Source: an uncultured Verrucomicrobiales bacterium | GTDB lineage: Bacteria; Verrucomicrobiota; Verrucomicrobiia; Verrucomicrobiales; DEV007 | DNA length: 64,000 nt | Assembly: GCA_943789025.1 (NCBI GenBank) | Contig: CALSSN010000009.1 | Span: 62,001 to 126,000 of the forward strand | Reading direction: 5' to 3' | Made by a program: the position numbers and the translations under genes | The notes under the pieces: generated by a model | The model's database searches: none | The model's input: the letters and a program-made list of their open reading frames with translations, nothing else | What the model was told of the DNA's origin: nothing | Part shown: positions 53,599 to 64,000 of the stretch, piece after piece | Layout of the letters: each line of letters starts with the position of its first letter | Numbering within the stretch: position 1 is the stretch's first letter

Positions 53599-55992
53599 AT
53601 GTTTGTAAGGTGCAAATCGGTGAGAAACGTTTGGAGAGTGGGCCTGATTGGCTTGGGATGTCTGGTGGCATGCGACCGCAATGAGGAGATCACCTCGCGA
53701 TCCGGAACCGGCTCTGCAGCGGTGGAAAAAGCTCCGCGAGCAAAACCTGAAGTTGCTTTCACAGGGACAGCGAGTTGTCGCGAGTGTCATTTGGGCGAGC
53801 ACGGAAGTTGGGCGGGGTCACATCATGCCCTGGCGATGCAGGAGGTGAACGAGGCGACAGTGCTTGGAGATTTCAATGACACGAGTTTTACGCATTTTGG
53901 ACAGGAGACACGCTTCAGTCGGGATGGGGAGAAATTCCTGGTGACCACGGATGGCCCGGACGGTGCCATGGAAACCTACGAAGTGGCATATGTGTTCGGG
54001 GTTGATCCGTTGCAGCAGTATCTGATTGCGTTTCCCGGTGGGCGTTTGCAGGCCCTTCAGGTGTGTTGGGACAGCAGGCCGCAGGAGGCGGGCGGACAGC
54101 GATGGTATCATCTGTATGCAGACGAGGCGATTCCTCACACCGATGTGCTCCATTGGACAAAAGAGCACTTTAACTGGAACTATATGTGCGCGGACTGCCA
54201 CTCGACAAATCTGGTAAAAAACTTTGACCCAGGCGCAGCCGCATACCAGACAACCTGGCACGAAATCAATGTCGGTTGTGAGGCCTGTCATGGCGCCGGA
54301 GAAAAGCACGTCGCCTGGGCACGCGAGGTGGCAGGAAAGAAAATGCCGAAGGCGGGGTATCCGCACGGGACAATGGGCCTGGTCAATGTGCTCAAAGAGC
54401 CTGTGGAAGGTGGGTGGGAACTCAATCCCGAGACCCTTCAGCCGCGGCGGACGGTGGCTCTGGAGTCGAATGTTCAGGTGGAAAGTTGTGCGCCGTGTCA
54501 CTCGCACCGGCGTCTGCTCGCGCACCCGTGGAAGCATGCTTACCGGGGGCAGGGGCTTTACGACACGCACGTGCCGTCAATCCTCGATCAGGCCCTGTAT
54601 CACGACGATGGGCAGATCAAGGAAGAGGTCTACGTTCACGGTTCATTCGCGCAGAGTAAGATGTTCCACCAGGGGGTGCGTTGCAGTGATTGTCATGACC
54701 CGCACAGTCTTAAGCACCATGCGCCAGGAAACAGTCTGTGCATTCGTTGTCACACGGGAAAAGCCTACGATTCTCCAGAGCACCACAAGCACGCTGTAGG
54801 GAGCAGGGGATCACTTTGTGTGGACTGTCACATGCCAGGAAAATACTACATGGGTGTGGATTGGCGGCGGGATCACAGCTTTCGCGTGCCACGTCCTGAC
54901 CTGGCGGAGGCTTTCGGGACTCCCGACGCGTGTTCTGGCTGTCATGCTGACAAAAACGTACGCTGGGCGGCGGACCGGTTCCGGGAGTGGTATGGCGAGC
55001 GGCTCGATGAGATATCGGTGCATCCCGGGCTTGAGCTTGCGCGGGCTCGCAGTGGTGCGGCGGATGCCGAGGGGATCCTGGAACGACTTGTCTCCAACCC
55101 GGCGACAGTGCCTCCGATTATCAGGGCGACGGCGGTGGCGGATCTAGGCATGCAACTGACTCCCTCGAATCTTTCGACTGTCAAGAAGGCCTTGCGGGAC
55201 GAAAATCCAGCGGTGCGCAGGGCTGCTGTGGAGGCGTTTTCTGTGCTTCCTCCAGAACAGCGGGTGCGTGATCTGGCGCCGATGTTGCAGGATAAAGCAG
55301 TGGCGGTTCGGGTAGAAGCTGCACGTCATTTGGCTCCCGTCCGGGGGCGGCTTGTGGGAGAGATTGGTGACCATTTCGAGCAGGCAAGAGTGGAACTTTT
55401 CGAAACATTCGAAGCAGTCAATGACCGGGCATCCTCGCACATGGGAAAAGCCATTGTGCTGGCAGATCTCGGGCAGGTTGAAGCGGCGGAAGCATCCTAC
55501 CAGATGGCCGTGAAGCTGGATCCACGGTTTATGCCAACCCGTATCAACCTGGCGGAACTTTATCAGAAAGCGGGGCGCTCCGAGGAAGCTGTGGAGACTC
55601 TGGTCAAGGGGGCAGAGTTTGACCCCGAAAGTGCAATGATTCAGGAGGCGCTCGGAAGATTCTATGTCCGGCAAAAGCGCTACGACGAGAGCCTTACGCA
55701 CCTGGAGAAAGCCGCAAAGCTTGCTCCGGAGGACGCACGGATTCAGTTTTTCTTCGGAGTGGCGCTCAATTCGCTGGGAAAAGTGGATCAAGCCTTGCCC
55801 GTTCTCGTGCGGGCGCACGAGATCGACCCTGAGAGCGGTGAATATCTTATGGGCATCGTGACGATTGCGAGGGACGCGCAACGTTGGGATCTGGTGGCTG
55901 AATACGGCAGGAGGCTCCTGGAGAAAAGCCATTCTCCGCAGCTTGAACTCTTAGTGAAAGAGGCAGAAGCGAAGGCGCAACAAGACAGATAA
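53599..55992 (+). CDS. Multiheme cytochrome c with HEAT-like/TPR C-terminus (lipoprotein)
   Basis: Eight CxxCH motifs (CRECH, CADCH, CEACH, CAPCH, CSDCH, CIRCH, CVDCH, CSGCH) then TPRs; lipobox GCLVAC. Confidence 0.9.
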   Translation: MFVRCKSVRNVWRVGLIGLGCLVACDRNEEITSRSGTGSAAVEKAPRAKPEVAFTGTASCRECHLGEHGSWAGSHHALAMQEVNEATVLGDFNDTSFTHFGQETRFSRDGEKFLVTTDGPDGAMETYEVAYVFGVDPLQQYLIAFPGGRLQALQVCWDSRPQEAGGQRWYHLYADEAIPHTDVLHWTKEHFNWNYMCADCHSTNLVKNFDPGAAAYQTTWHEINVGCEACHGAGEKHVAWAREVAGKKMPKAGYPHGTMGLVNVLKEPVEGGWELNPETLQPRRTVALESNVQVESCAPCHSHRRLLAHPWKHAYRGQGLYDTHVPSILDQALYHDDGQIKEEVYVHGSFAQSKMFHQGVRCSDCHDPHSLKHHAPGNSLCIRCHTGKAYDSPEHHKHAVGSRGSLCVDCHMPGKYYMGVDWRRDHSFRVPRPDLAEAFGTPDACSGCHADKNVRWAADRFREWYGERLDEISVHPGLELARARSGAADAEGILERLVSNPATVPPIIRATAVADLGMQLTPSNLSTVKKALRDENPAVRRAAVEAFSVLPPEQRVRDLAPMLQDKAVAVRVEAARHLAPVRGRLVGEIGDHFEQARVELFETFEAVNDRASSHMGKAIVLADLGQVEAAEASYQMAVKLDPRFMPTRINLAELYQKAGRSEEAVETLVKGAEFDPESAMIQEALGRFYVRQKRYDESLTHLEKAAKLAPEDARIQFFFGVALNSLGKVDQALPVLVRAHEIDPESGEYLMGIVTIARDAQRWDLVAEYGRRLLEKSHSPQLELLVKEAEAKAQQDR

Positions 55993-56045
55993 TAAGGTGG
56001 AGGTATTGTTGCCTCGGACAGTCACTTGTGTTCAAGCGGGCAAAC

Positions 56046-56077
56046 AAAAAACGCGCCCCGTTGCCAGGGCGCGTTTG
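56046..56077 (-). terminator. Rho-independent terminator of the glutamine synthetase gene
   Basis: Minus strand AAACGCGCCCTGGCAACGGGGCGCGTTTTTT. Confidence 0.8.
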
Positions 56078-56105
56078 GTATTATGAGAGTTTTCAGAATT
56101 GATCT

Positions 56106-57125
56106 CTATGCGGTCGGGACCTCAGAGATCGTCCTGAGAACCCGAGCCGCAATGGCATACGGGTCACCCTGGGAGTTAGGACGGCGGTCTTCAAGATATC
56201 CTTGGTATTTGTCCCCTTCTACGAAGGAGTGAGGAATACGGATCGAGGCACCCCGATCGGCGATGCCGTAGCTGAAGGTGTCGATCGCCTGGGTCTCATG
56301 AAGGCCGGTGAGACGCAGTTCGTTCTCCGGACCGTAGGCAGCAATGTGCTCCTCCATATTCTCACGGAACTGGTCCATGAGGGCCTCAAAGTAGGCTTTC
56401 CCTCCAACTTCACGAAGGTGTTTGGTAGAGAAATTGCAGTGCATGCCGGAGCCGTTCCAGTCGCCTTTGAAGGGCTTGCAGTGCCAGTCGACATCGACGC
56501 CATACTTCTCGCAGACACGCAGGAGAAGATAGCGGGCAACCCAGATCTGGTCGGCTGCGGTGCAGGCGCCCTTACCAAAGACTTGGAACTCCCACTGCCC
56601 TTTCGCCACCTCAGCATTGATGCCTTCGTGGTTGATTCCCGCGTCGAGGCAGGCGTCGAGGTGCTCATCGACGATGGTACGAGCAAGGTCACCGACGTTT
56701 TTGTAGCCGATGCCGGTGTAGTATTCTCCCTGTGGCTCGGGGAAGCCGTGCTCGGGCCAGCCGAGAGGGCGTTCGTCCTGGACGAGGAAGTATTCCTGCT
56801 CGAAGCCGAACCATGCGTCCGGGTCATCGATGATCGTTGCGCGCGCGTTGGAGGGGTGAGGATCTCCATTCGGCAGCATGACTTCGCACATGACGAGGAA
56901 GCCGTTTCGGCGCGTGCTGTCCGGGTAAAGAGCGACTGGCTTGAGCATGCAATCCGAGTCGCTGCCTTCCGCTTGTTGGGTCGACGAACCGTCAAAACCC
57001 CACTCAGGGCAGTCTTCCAGAGACAATCCATCAGGATCCCCCTCAATGATTTTTGTTTTGCCGCGAAGGTTGGGAACGGGCTCGTATCCATCGAGCCAGA
57101 GGTATTCGAGTTTCAATTTAGCCAT
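56106..57125 (-). CDS. glnII: Type II (eukaryotic-type) glutamine synthetase; start at MAKLKLEYLWLDGY
   Basis: PVPNLRGKTKII, WGFDGSSTQQAEGSDSDC, WFGFEQEYFL, GDWNGSGMHCNFSTK, IADRGASIRIP. Confidence 0.92.
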   Translation of the reverse strand: MAKLKLEYLWLDGYEPVPNLRGKTKIIEGDPDGLSLEDCPEWGFDGSSTQQAEGSDSDCMLKPVALYPDSTRRNGFLVMCEVMLPNGDPHPSNARATIIDDPDAWFGFEQEYFLVQDERPLGWPEHGFPEPQGEYYTGIGYKNVGDLARTIVDEHLDACLDAGINHEGINAEVAKGQWEFQVFGKGACTAADQIWVARYLLLRVCEKYGVDVDWHCKPFKGDWNGSGMHCNFSTKHLREVGGKAYFEALMDQFRENMEEHIAAYGPENELRLTGLHETQAIDTFSYGIADRGASIRIPHSFVEGDKYQGYLEDRRPNSQGDPYAIAARVLRTISEVPTA

Positions 57126-57428
57126 GGTTTTTATCAGTAGACTGTTGGTTCTGGTTTGGGTGTGCGTGAATTTGGTTTCGCTCTTGCACTGTTTAGAGCA
57201 AGGGAGCCTATAGAGCATTGCAGCTTCCGTGCCAAGTGAGGATCTTTGCTAAATTACGTGAATTTTGCCTCAGAGAAAAAAGCATGGGTGGGCCCGAAAG
57301 GAGAGAAATTCACGCCTGAGAGCGCGGTTGCTTAAGTTCAAAGCAGTCGTAAAAAAAAGATCATAAAATTGTTTAAGAGTTCCTAATTATAGGTTTTAAT
57401 AGGCATCTAAAGCATCCTGATTGAAATT

Positions 57429-58664
57429 ATGGCGCGCAGCAACATCTACGTTGGTCTGGAGATTGGCACCTCGAAAATGTGTGTGGTGGTCGGTGAAGTA
57501 AAGCATGATGGCACCATCAAGATCCTGGGAGTAGGGACCGCGCCGTCCCGGGGCGTCCGTAAGGGAGAAATTTGTGACTTCGATACCGTCCAGACCTGCT
57601 TGCATGATGCTCTGGTAAGGGCGGAGGACAGGAGTGATGTGATGATTCGAAATGTTTTCCTGAGTGTGACCGGTTCACACGTTCAAGGAATCAATAATCG
57701 GGGAAGTTATGTGCTCCCTGAAGGTCAGGACGAATTGACAGAAGACGACCTTGAGGAGGTGAAAGAAATCGCCAGAGAAGTGGCCATCCCGCAGCAGAAT
57801 GTTTTTCTTCACAGCATCATCCGTCATTATTACGTGGATGGTCAGGAGGGAGTTGTCAATCCTGTCGGCATGATGGGAAGCAAATTGGAAGCGGATTACC
57901 ATATCATTCATGGTGTGAGGAGCAGGATTCAAAATTCTATTCGTTCGGTTCGAGAGATTCCGCTTGAGGTAGAGGATGTCGTTTTCGCTCCGATTGCATC
58001 GGCTCAGGTGGTTTTAAGCCGGGAGGTGAAGAATTCGGGGGCTCTGGTGATTGATATTGGAGGCGGGACATCGGATTACGTGGCTTATGCTGACGGGGTG
58101 GTGAGTGCCAGTGGCTGCGTCCCGATCGGAGGAGATCACATCACCAATGATCTTTCTGTGGTTTTGAACCTGCCACTTCGGGAAGCCGAGAAGCTGAAGA
58201 TGAGAGAAGGGAGCGCGGAGCTTTTTGAGGGCCCGGAGGATATGCGAATGATACGGGTGGAAGGGGATCACACATTTACGGGGATGGATGTGGAGAGGCC
58301 TGTCGTCAATGAGGTGATTCATATGCGTGTTCGAGAGGTGATGGATCATGTCCATGCCAGAGTGGCGGCTACCGGTGCGCTCGACCGCATCGCTGGTGGT
58401 GTCTACCTCACCGGCGGCTCCAGCCTTCTTCGCGGCATTGACGCCGTCGCTGAGGATGTCTTCGCGATGCCGGTTCACCGGACCAATTCAGTGCCTGTCA
58501 GCGGCTTGAATGCAACCTTTGAGAACCCACAATACGCAACCGCGATAGGATTGATTCGTTATGCTCAGATCCTCGATGAGGAAGCTCCGATTGCTTCTCC
58601 AATCGCACGAATCAAGAATAGATTAAGCGGGATGTTTGGAAGCGTTCGCTTTGTTTTGGGGTAA
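57429..58664 (+). CDS. ftsA: Cell division protein FtsA
   Basis: IYVGLEIGTSKMCVVVGEV, NRGSYVLPEG, GALVIDIGGGTSDYVAY, IAGGVYLTGGSSLLRGI. Confidence 0.93.
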   Translation: MARSNIYVGLEIGTSKMCVVVGEVKHDGTIKILGVGTAPSRGVRKGEICDFDTVQTCLHDALVRAEDRSDVMIRNVFLSVTGSHVQGINNRGSYVLPEGQDELTEDDLEEVKEIAREVAIPQQNVFLHSIIRHYYVDGQEGVVNPVGMMGSKLEADYHIIHGVRSRIQNSIRSVREIPLEVEDVVFAPIASAQVVLSREVKNSGALVIDIGGGTSDYVAYADGVVSASGCVPIGGDHITNDLSVVLNLPLREAEKLKMREGSAELFEGPEDMRMIRVEGDHTFTGMDVERPVVNEVIHMRVREVMDHVHARVAATGALDRIAGGVYLTGGSSLLRGIDAVAEDVFAMPVHRTNSVPVSGLNATFENPQYATAIGLIRYAQILDEEAPIASPIARIKNRLSGMFGSVRFVLG

Positions 58665-58720
58665 TAATGGCCCTACCCGCATTGATGCACTGATTATTTT
58701 TGACCCAACCGTAATAGCCA

Positions 58721-60616
58721 TGATTGAATACAATCCCGAGAATGAAACAAAAGAGAGGCTTTCTGGGTCTTCTGGAATTTGCGTGGTTGGAATCGGGGGT
58801 GCGGGAGCAAACGTCCTCGATCGTATTGCTCTCGAGAATTTGGTAGATACAGAGCTGATAAGCATGAACACAGACGTTCGTGCTCTTTCCAATGCCGTAT
58901 CGAGCAAAAAGCTGCAGTTGGGTGCCGATATAACACGCGGCCTGGGAGCAGGTGGTGACCCGGAGCTTGGCAGCGAAGCCGCGAAAAGCGAAGAGATTGC
59001 TATCAGGGAGGCGCTTACAGGCAAAAATATTGTTTTTATCTGCGTCGGACTTGGAGGAGGAACCGGTTCTGGAGCGGGGCCTTATGTGGTGAATATTGCC
59101 AAGGATCTCGGTGCTTTTGTTGTGGTATTAGCAACCATGCCTTTTTCTTTTGAGGGGCGGCGTCGTATCGAACAAGCAAAAAGTGCCCTGGAGGAGATGG
59201 AGGAATCGAGTGACGCCTTGATTGTCTTCGAAAATGATAAAATGGGCCAATTGGCTCTTAATAAGTCTGGGGTTCAGGAGGCCTTTGCCACGGCAGATAA
59301 GATTATCGGTCAGAGTATCCGCGCCGTGACGACCTTGGTTGCCCAACCGGGGCTGATTCGTATCGGGATGGATGACCTGATGTCCGTGCTGCGGAATAAT
59401 GAGTCCCGCTGCTTGTTTGGCTATGGAACAGCCAAAGGCAAAAAACCGCTCGCAGGAAGCGCTCAAGGAGGCATTGAAAAGTCCTCTTCTTGATCGCGGG
59501 AAAATGCTGGAAGGAGCAAGCAGTGTGCTTGTCCACATCACAGGGGGCGACTCGATGACCTTGTATGAAGTCGAATTGCTCATGAATGCCTTGAAAAAGC
59601 ATGTCAATGAGGGAGCGCATCTTCTGTTTGGTCTGGCGACGGATGAAAATTTTGGCGAGAGCCTTGCAGTGACATTGATCACATCGATTTCAAATATCGA
59701 AATTCCGTCAGTGGAAGATGAACGTCCTGTTTTGAGTGATTCAGGCGCTTGTGAAGAATCACTGGCAGAAAATGCCGATGAAAGATCGGAAAAAGATCGA
59801 GAGAGAGAGCCAGAATCGGAAGGCACAGAGGAGGTGGTTTCACAGGGTAGACAAGAGGCCCGCAACGAGCCTCAAGCGGAAATGGATTTGCTCAGCCTCG
59901 ATCCGGGACAGTCTGAGAGGGATCAGAAACTTGAGATGCAGTCAGACTCCGGAGAAGGATCTCTTGAGAAGCCCGCTTCTGCAAAAAAAAGTAAGCCTTC
60001 CGAGGTAACCCCTGGATCAGAAACAAAGGCTGGAAATGACGAGAGTTCTGCCGCAGAGATTGAGGGAAAGCCGTCCAAAAGAAAAGTTAAGAAAGAGCCT
60101 GAAACCGACCGGCAGGGAGGCATGCGCCTGAATTTGCTTCCAAGGGTCTTCGGAGGAGGCAAACATAAGCAGAAAGAGCAGCAAGACACTCAGGGCGCAT
60201 CAAAAGCAAAAAAGGACGCTTCAGAATCAGATCTTGGAATTATTGAGGCAGAAGAGAAGGTCGATGCTGCCGCCAAAAATACAGGCAAGAAGAAAAAAGC
60301 GGAAGAGGCACCCGAAGTTTCTACTTTTGTTGATCGCTCAAGGATTACGAGCAAGACAGACGCATCAGCAACAGAGGGGCCCGAAGCGGCGAGAGGAAGC
60401 AGTAAAAGTTCTGCTGAAAAAGTAAACGAACATCAGGCCGGAACCTCAGAGAGGATGACGGACGAGTCGAGATTTACGGAGGAAGAGAATGAGATTACGG
60501 ATCAGGGAGCCCTTCCCTTGGACGGCGGAAAAACAGGAAGATTTCTCAAGGGCGAACCGACCATTGTCGATGGGGAGGACTTGGATGTTCCGACTTTTAT
60601 GAGGAAAAAAGAATAA
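58721..60616 (+). CDS. ftsZ: Cell division protein FtsZ with ~290-aa charged C-terminal linker; one-base insertion in A6 run near 59443
   Basis: GGAGANVLDRI, GLGGGTGSGAGPYV; shifted frame continues KNRSQEALKEALKSPLLDRGKMLEGASSVLVHITGG...; ends with LDVPTFMRKKE, an FtsZ-type C-terminal peptide. Confidence 0.92.
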
Positions 60617-60770
60617 GCGGCTTTTCCGAAGTCGCATTGGCGCGGCTTTTTCAATAGCTTGCAGGTCCCAGGTTCGGACAGAATGCCGTTTTTTGTGTCT
60701 CGAGGTGTAAAGCAGAGTTGGGTTTCTTGAGTGATACAGCTTAAATGATTATTTCCAATGAACTTCAAAT

Positions 60771-61828
60771 GTGCTTATACGCTCTGTCATGAGCAGACCG
60801 CGCAAGAAACTCGATACACACGGCCGGTCCGAACTCATCCTCGAGCACTTTCGCTCTGAACCTGAGGGCTGGCGACGTGATCGCCTTAACTGTATCCGCC
60901 TCGGCCTCCAAGGCGATAAGTCGCTGGTTGAGATTGGAAAAACCCTTGGTATCAACGCCAGCACGGTGGCCGACTGGTTCGGGCGCTTTCGTGAGGGTGG
61001 AATCGATCTGCTATTTACCAAGGATAAGGGAAATGGACCGGCGCCGGCCATGAGTGCCGCTAACTTTGAGCGCTTTCGTCAAGAGCTTGAGAAAGGCAAG
61101 TGGCGCATCGCCAGCGAGGCCTACGACTGGGCGAAGGAGGCGCTCGGAGTCACTTTCAAGATGCCGACCATTTACAAGTATCTGGGAAAGCGCGAGCGCG
61201 GCTGAAGGTGCCGCGCTCTTGCCACCGCAAGAGAAATATTGAAGCGGGTGTCGCCTTTAAGGAAAGACTCACCCAGCGCCTCATTGCCCTTGACCTTCCC
61301 CGTGACAGACCTGTGCGGCTCTGGATTTATGATGAAATGAGATATGGTCTCGCTCCGGTAACCAGACGGACGTGGGCACCCAGAGGAATCGAGATTGTGG
61401 CACCGGTGTACGAGAGAGATCAATGGGGCTACGGTTATGGTGGGCTTCAGGCAGGTGGTGGCGGAGCGGAGTTCCTCATAGCTCCGCGGATGAGCAAGGA
61501 AGTTGACCTTATTTTTCTGGAACAGATTTCGCAGCGTGATCCATGGGTTACCCTGGTGGTGATCGGCGACGGTGCGGGCTTCCATCATCGAGAGAAAAAT
61601 ACCGCGCTTCCTGACAACCTGCACATACTGGGGCTGCCGCCCTACAGCCCGGAACTCAACCCGGTGGAGCGTCTCTGGGACGTCGTCAAAGATGGGATCT
61701 GCAACACACAGTTCACGATACTCTCGAAGACTTTGAGGAAGCCATTGGAGAAAAACTGCGCGATTATTGGGAGAACGTGGAGAGGGTCTTTTCGCTTGTG
61801 GGCAGCAGCTGGCTGCCCGGCAGCTTAA
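60771..61828 (+). mobile_element. IS630-family transposase, two frames (frameshifted or programmed)
   Basis: HTH part 60771-61205 (LGINASTVADWFGRFREGGIDLLF); DDE part 61100-61828 (WIYDEMRYGLAPVTRRTWAPRG, LGLPPYSPELNPVERLWDVVKD). Confidence 0.88.
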
Positions 61829-62009
61829 AAGCTATCTCCAGCGGTGCCATTGCTCGTAATTAACTGTATAAATCGTATGGGAACGTGAAAAGAAGTTGCT
61901 CCAGGATGAAGGATCGTCTCTTGAGATCAGTGAGGGTTTCCATTAGGTTTATCAGGTTCTGTATAGAAGAGGGAGTTGTTAAGTAGAGGTAAGCGAGGAG
62001 AATGAAGTG

Positions 62010-64000
62010 ATGGAATTTCCAGCCATAGAAGGATACACCCTGAAGTCGGTTATCGGAATCGGTTCTTCTGGTGCTGTTTACCTAGCTGAGAGGTCTGGAG
62101 GAGAAATTTGTGCAGTGAAAGTCCTGCATTCCCTGAGCATTAACCGGGAAGTGCTTGATTACTCTTTCAGAAAAATCGGAGATGTGCGGCGCCCTGAAAG
62201 TATTCTGAATGTCTACGAATACGACGTTGTTCAAGCTCCGCTTTTCATCTCGATGCCGTTTCTCGGAGAATTGGTTGAAGGAAGAAGGCCTATTCCTCAT
62301 AGTTTAGAGTCGGTTTGTGGGAAAATTTCGGAGGCAGATGCCTGGGGACTCTTGGCCAAGATTGCCTCCGGGTTAGCGTTTCTGCATCGTGAGGGCGTGA
62401 TTCATTGCAATATCAAGCCGTCAAATATTTTCTACATCGTAGAAGGCGGTGAGGTTGATGTGCGGATCGGCGATGTGTCTCTCGGCTGGCTGGGTGGCGT
62501 GCATCGCATGGACCTGGATAAGCTTCTCATCCATCTCGCTCCAGAGCAGATTGAGTCTCCTAGAGAAATTTTTGAAGGAGCGGGGCTGCGTTGGGATGTC
62601 TATGGGTTTGGGGTCCTCGCATATCAACTCATTACAGGTCGGCCTCCAAGGTGTGCGGGTTATGTGGAAGAGGCGCGTCAGGAGCAGGATCCGAACGGGG
62701 TCGGGTTGCCTTTTGTTCTGGATACCCAGCATTTCATGGGCAAGTTGGTAGATCAGGAGGTAATCCAATGGCCAGGAAAAGCTTCCTCACCTGGGGATGT
62801 CCGGCGACGGGCGGTGATCGAGCGTTGTCTCAAGATTGACTCGAAGGAGCGGTGGGTGGATTTGCGCGATATTGAGCGGGAGTTTATCGCGATCGACCAG
62901 TCTTTGGTAAGGGCGAGAATTGAAGCCAAGGCAAAGAACGAGAAGGCACGGCAGAGAAAAAAGTTGCTGCGGGCGAGGGTTATTCTCCTGGCTGCTGTTG
63001 TGGGATTCACGGCGGTTGCCATCTTTGGTTCCCGGAAAGCTGGGCAGCTTTCAGATATCAGGTCGGAAAGTAATCTCAGCGACGCAGCGCTTCTTAAGAA
63101 GATTGCTGAGCGTGATGGAAGGTTGGGGGATATGAAAGAGAAATTAGAGGCATCTCAATCCCATCATGCGGAGGCTCTCACGAACTACAAGGAGTCTCGC
63201 CAGCAGGCGGATGCATTGCTTTTCGCTCTTCTGGAGCCGAGAAACGAGAAGTTGGATATTCTCGATGAAGATAAGTTAGCCGGTGCTCTTGTTTTTTACC
63301 AAGGCAGGCTGGAAGACCGGCCGGTTGCCGATCTTTCGGTGCGGGGGGTTCACGATCTTTTTAATGTGGCTTTCTTGAAGCAAAAAACCAAAGATGTGCA
63401 GGGAGCGCTGCTCGCATACCGATCTGTTCAGCAGGCGACGGAAGCCCTTCGCAAAAAGCCAGTGCCAAAGGAAGCGCGTGTGGGGTGCCTGCAGCGGGCT
63501 GCTCGCGCGGGGCTCGAGGAACATGACTTGCTCATCACGCAGGGAGAAAGCGGTGAGGCGATGAAAGCGCTTCGGCGGAGCGAAGTGTTTTTGGGACAGC
63601 TGAAGAGTGAGGGAATTCGAGATCCAGAGTCCGCATACCAGGAAGCGAGTGTCAGTCTCCGCCTCGGTCAGAGGCTGAGGGAGCTTGGTCGTTATGAAGA
63701 GGCTGCGAAGACTCAGATGCATGTCTCGCGTATTTTAGAGGAGACTCAGGCTGCTCCCGGCGAGCAATCGCAAAGGTTTGCCTTCGTCATGGGGCAGAGC
63801 ACGCATGAACTTGGTGTCGCGCGTCGCCTTCAAGGGCAGGTTACCGCGGCGGTAGATTTGCAGCTGAGCCTTGTGGAAAAGATACTCGCACTGGTTGAAA
63901 AAGGTGCCGCCACTTTTGAAGACAGGCGCCTGCTGGCCTTTGCTTATACCGAACTGGGAGAAATGGTCACGGCGATGGCCGGCCCGCAGGAAGGGCTTGA
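62010..64000 (+). CDS. Ser/Thr protein kinase-like protein with TM and C-terminal repeat region; catalytic Asp replaced; runs off the window
   Basis: My translation: MEFPAIEGYTLKSVIGIGSSGAVYLAERSGGEICAVKVLHS...VIHCNIKPSNIFYI...RIGDVSLGW...LAPEQ; TM RVILLAAVVGFTAVAIFG. Confidence 0.85.
   Translation, partial: MEFPAIEGYTLKSVIGIGSSGAVYLAERSGGEICAVKVLHSLSINREVLDYSFRKIGDVRRPESILNVYEYDVVQAPLFISMPFLGELVEGRRPIPHSLESVCGKISEADAWGLLAKIASGLAFLHREGVIHCNIKPSNIFYIVEGGEVDVRIGDVSLGWLGGVHRMDLDKLLIHLAPEQIESPREIFEGAGLRWDVYGFGVLAYQLITGRPPRCAGYVEEARQEQDPNGVGLPFVLDTQHFMGKLVDQEVIQWPGKASSPGDVRRRAVIERCLKIDSKERWVDLRDIEREFIAIDQSLVRARIEAKAKNEKARQRKKLLRARVILLAAVVGFTAVAIFGSRKAGQLSDIRSESNLSDAALLKKIAERDGRLGDMKEKLEASQSHHAEALTNYKESRQQADALLFALLEPRNEKLDILDEDKLAGALVFYQGRLEDRPVADLSVRGVHDLFNVAFLKQKTKDVQGALLAYRSVQQATEALRKKPVPKEARVGCLQRAARAGLEEHDLLITQGESGEAMKALRRSEVFLGQLKSEGIRDPESAYQEASVSLRLGQRLRELGRYEEAAKTQMHVSRILEETQAAPGEQSQRFAFVMGQSTHELGVARRLQGQVTAAVDLQLSLVEKILALVEKGAATFEDRRLLAFAYTELGEMVTAMAGPQEGL

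Noticed and set aside
56202-57140. 312-aa plus-strand ORF opposite glutamine synthetase
   Set aside because: Antisense mirror of a clear GSII gene.
59436-59456. Programmed frameshifting in ftsZ
   Set aside because: The needed shift is +1-type at an A6 run, and the same insertion pattern occurs in many other genes here; sequencing error is simpler.

Overview
Window of a bacterial chromosome. Gene content and protein style suggest Verrucomicrobia/PVC, but this is inference. Left part (about 1.4-31 kb) is mostly core metabolism. It holds hprK/ptsH/ptsI (regulatory PTS proteins, no sugar permease), gcvP, a DinG-like helicase, an LptF/G-like permease, a HupE/UreJ-like protein, an FHA+adenylate cyclase gene, nadA, a methyltransferase, a GT4 glycosyltransferase and a partial nuo operon (nuoG-H-I-J-K-L-M-N). 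An initiator tRNA-fMet with a terminator lies at 31.68-31.80 kb. An accessory region of about 14 kb follows. It contains (a) a large putative defence or DNA-processing gene: PD-(D/E)xK-like nuclease + SF2 helicase + five ~74-aa repeats arranged as a higher-order dimer; (b) an integron-type gene-cassette array with two well-formed attC sites, one truncated attC and no integrase in the window; (c) an IS110 element; (d) an FkbM methyltransferase gene interrupted by an IS3-family element with recognisable terminal repeats and a 4-bp target duplication; (e) an IS/nuclease mosaic at 45.3-46.2 kb. The right part holds a PLD-family protein, a FGE/SUMF1-domain protein, a PQQ-propeller protein, an 8-heme-motif cytochrome with TPRs, a eukaryotic-type glutamine synthetase (GSII), ftsA-ftsZ (very long FtsZ linker), an IS630 element and a kinase-like gene lacking the catalytic Asp. 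Many genes are broken by single-base insertions, often in short homopolymers; I read most of these as sequencing errors, not pseudogenes.
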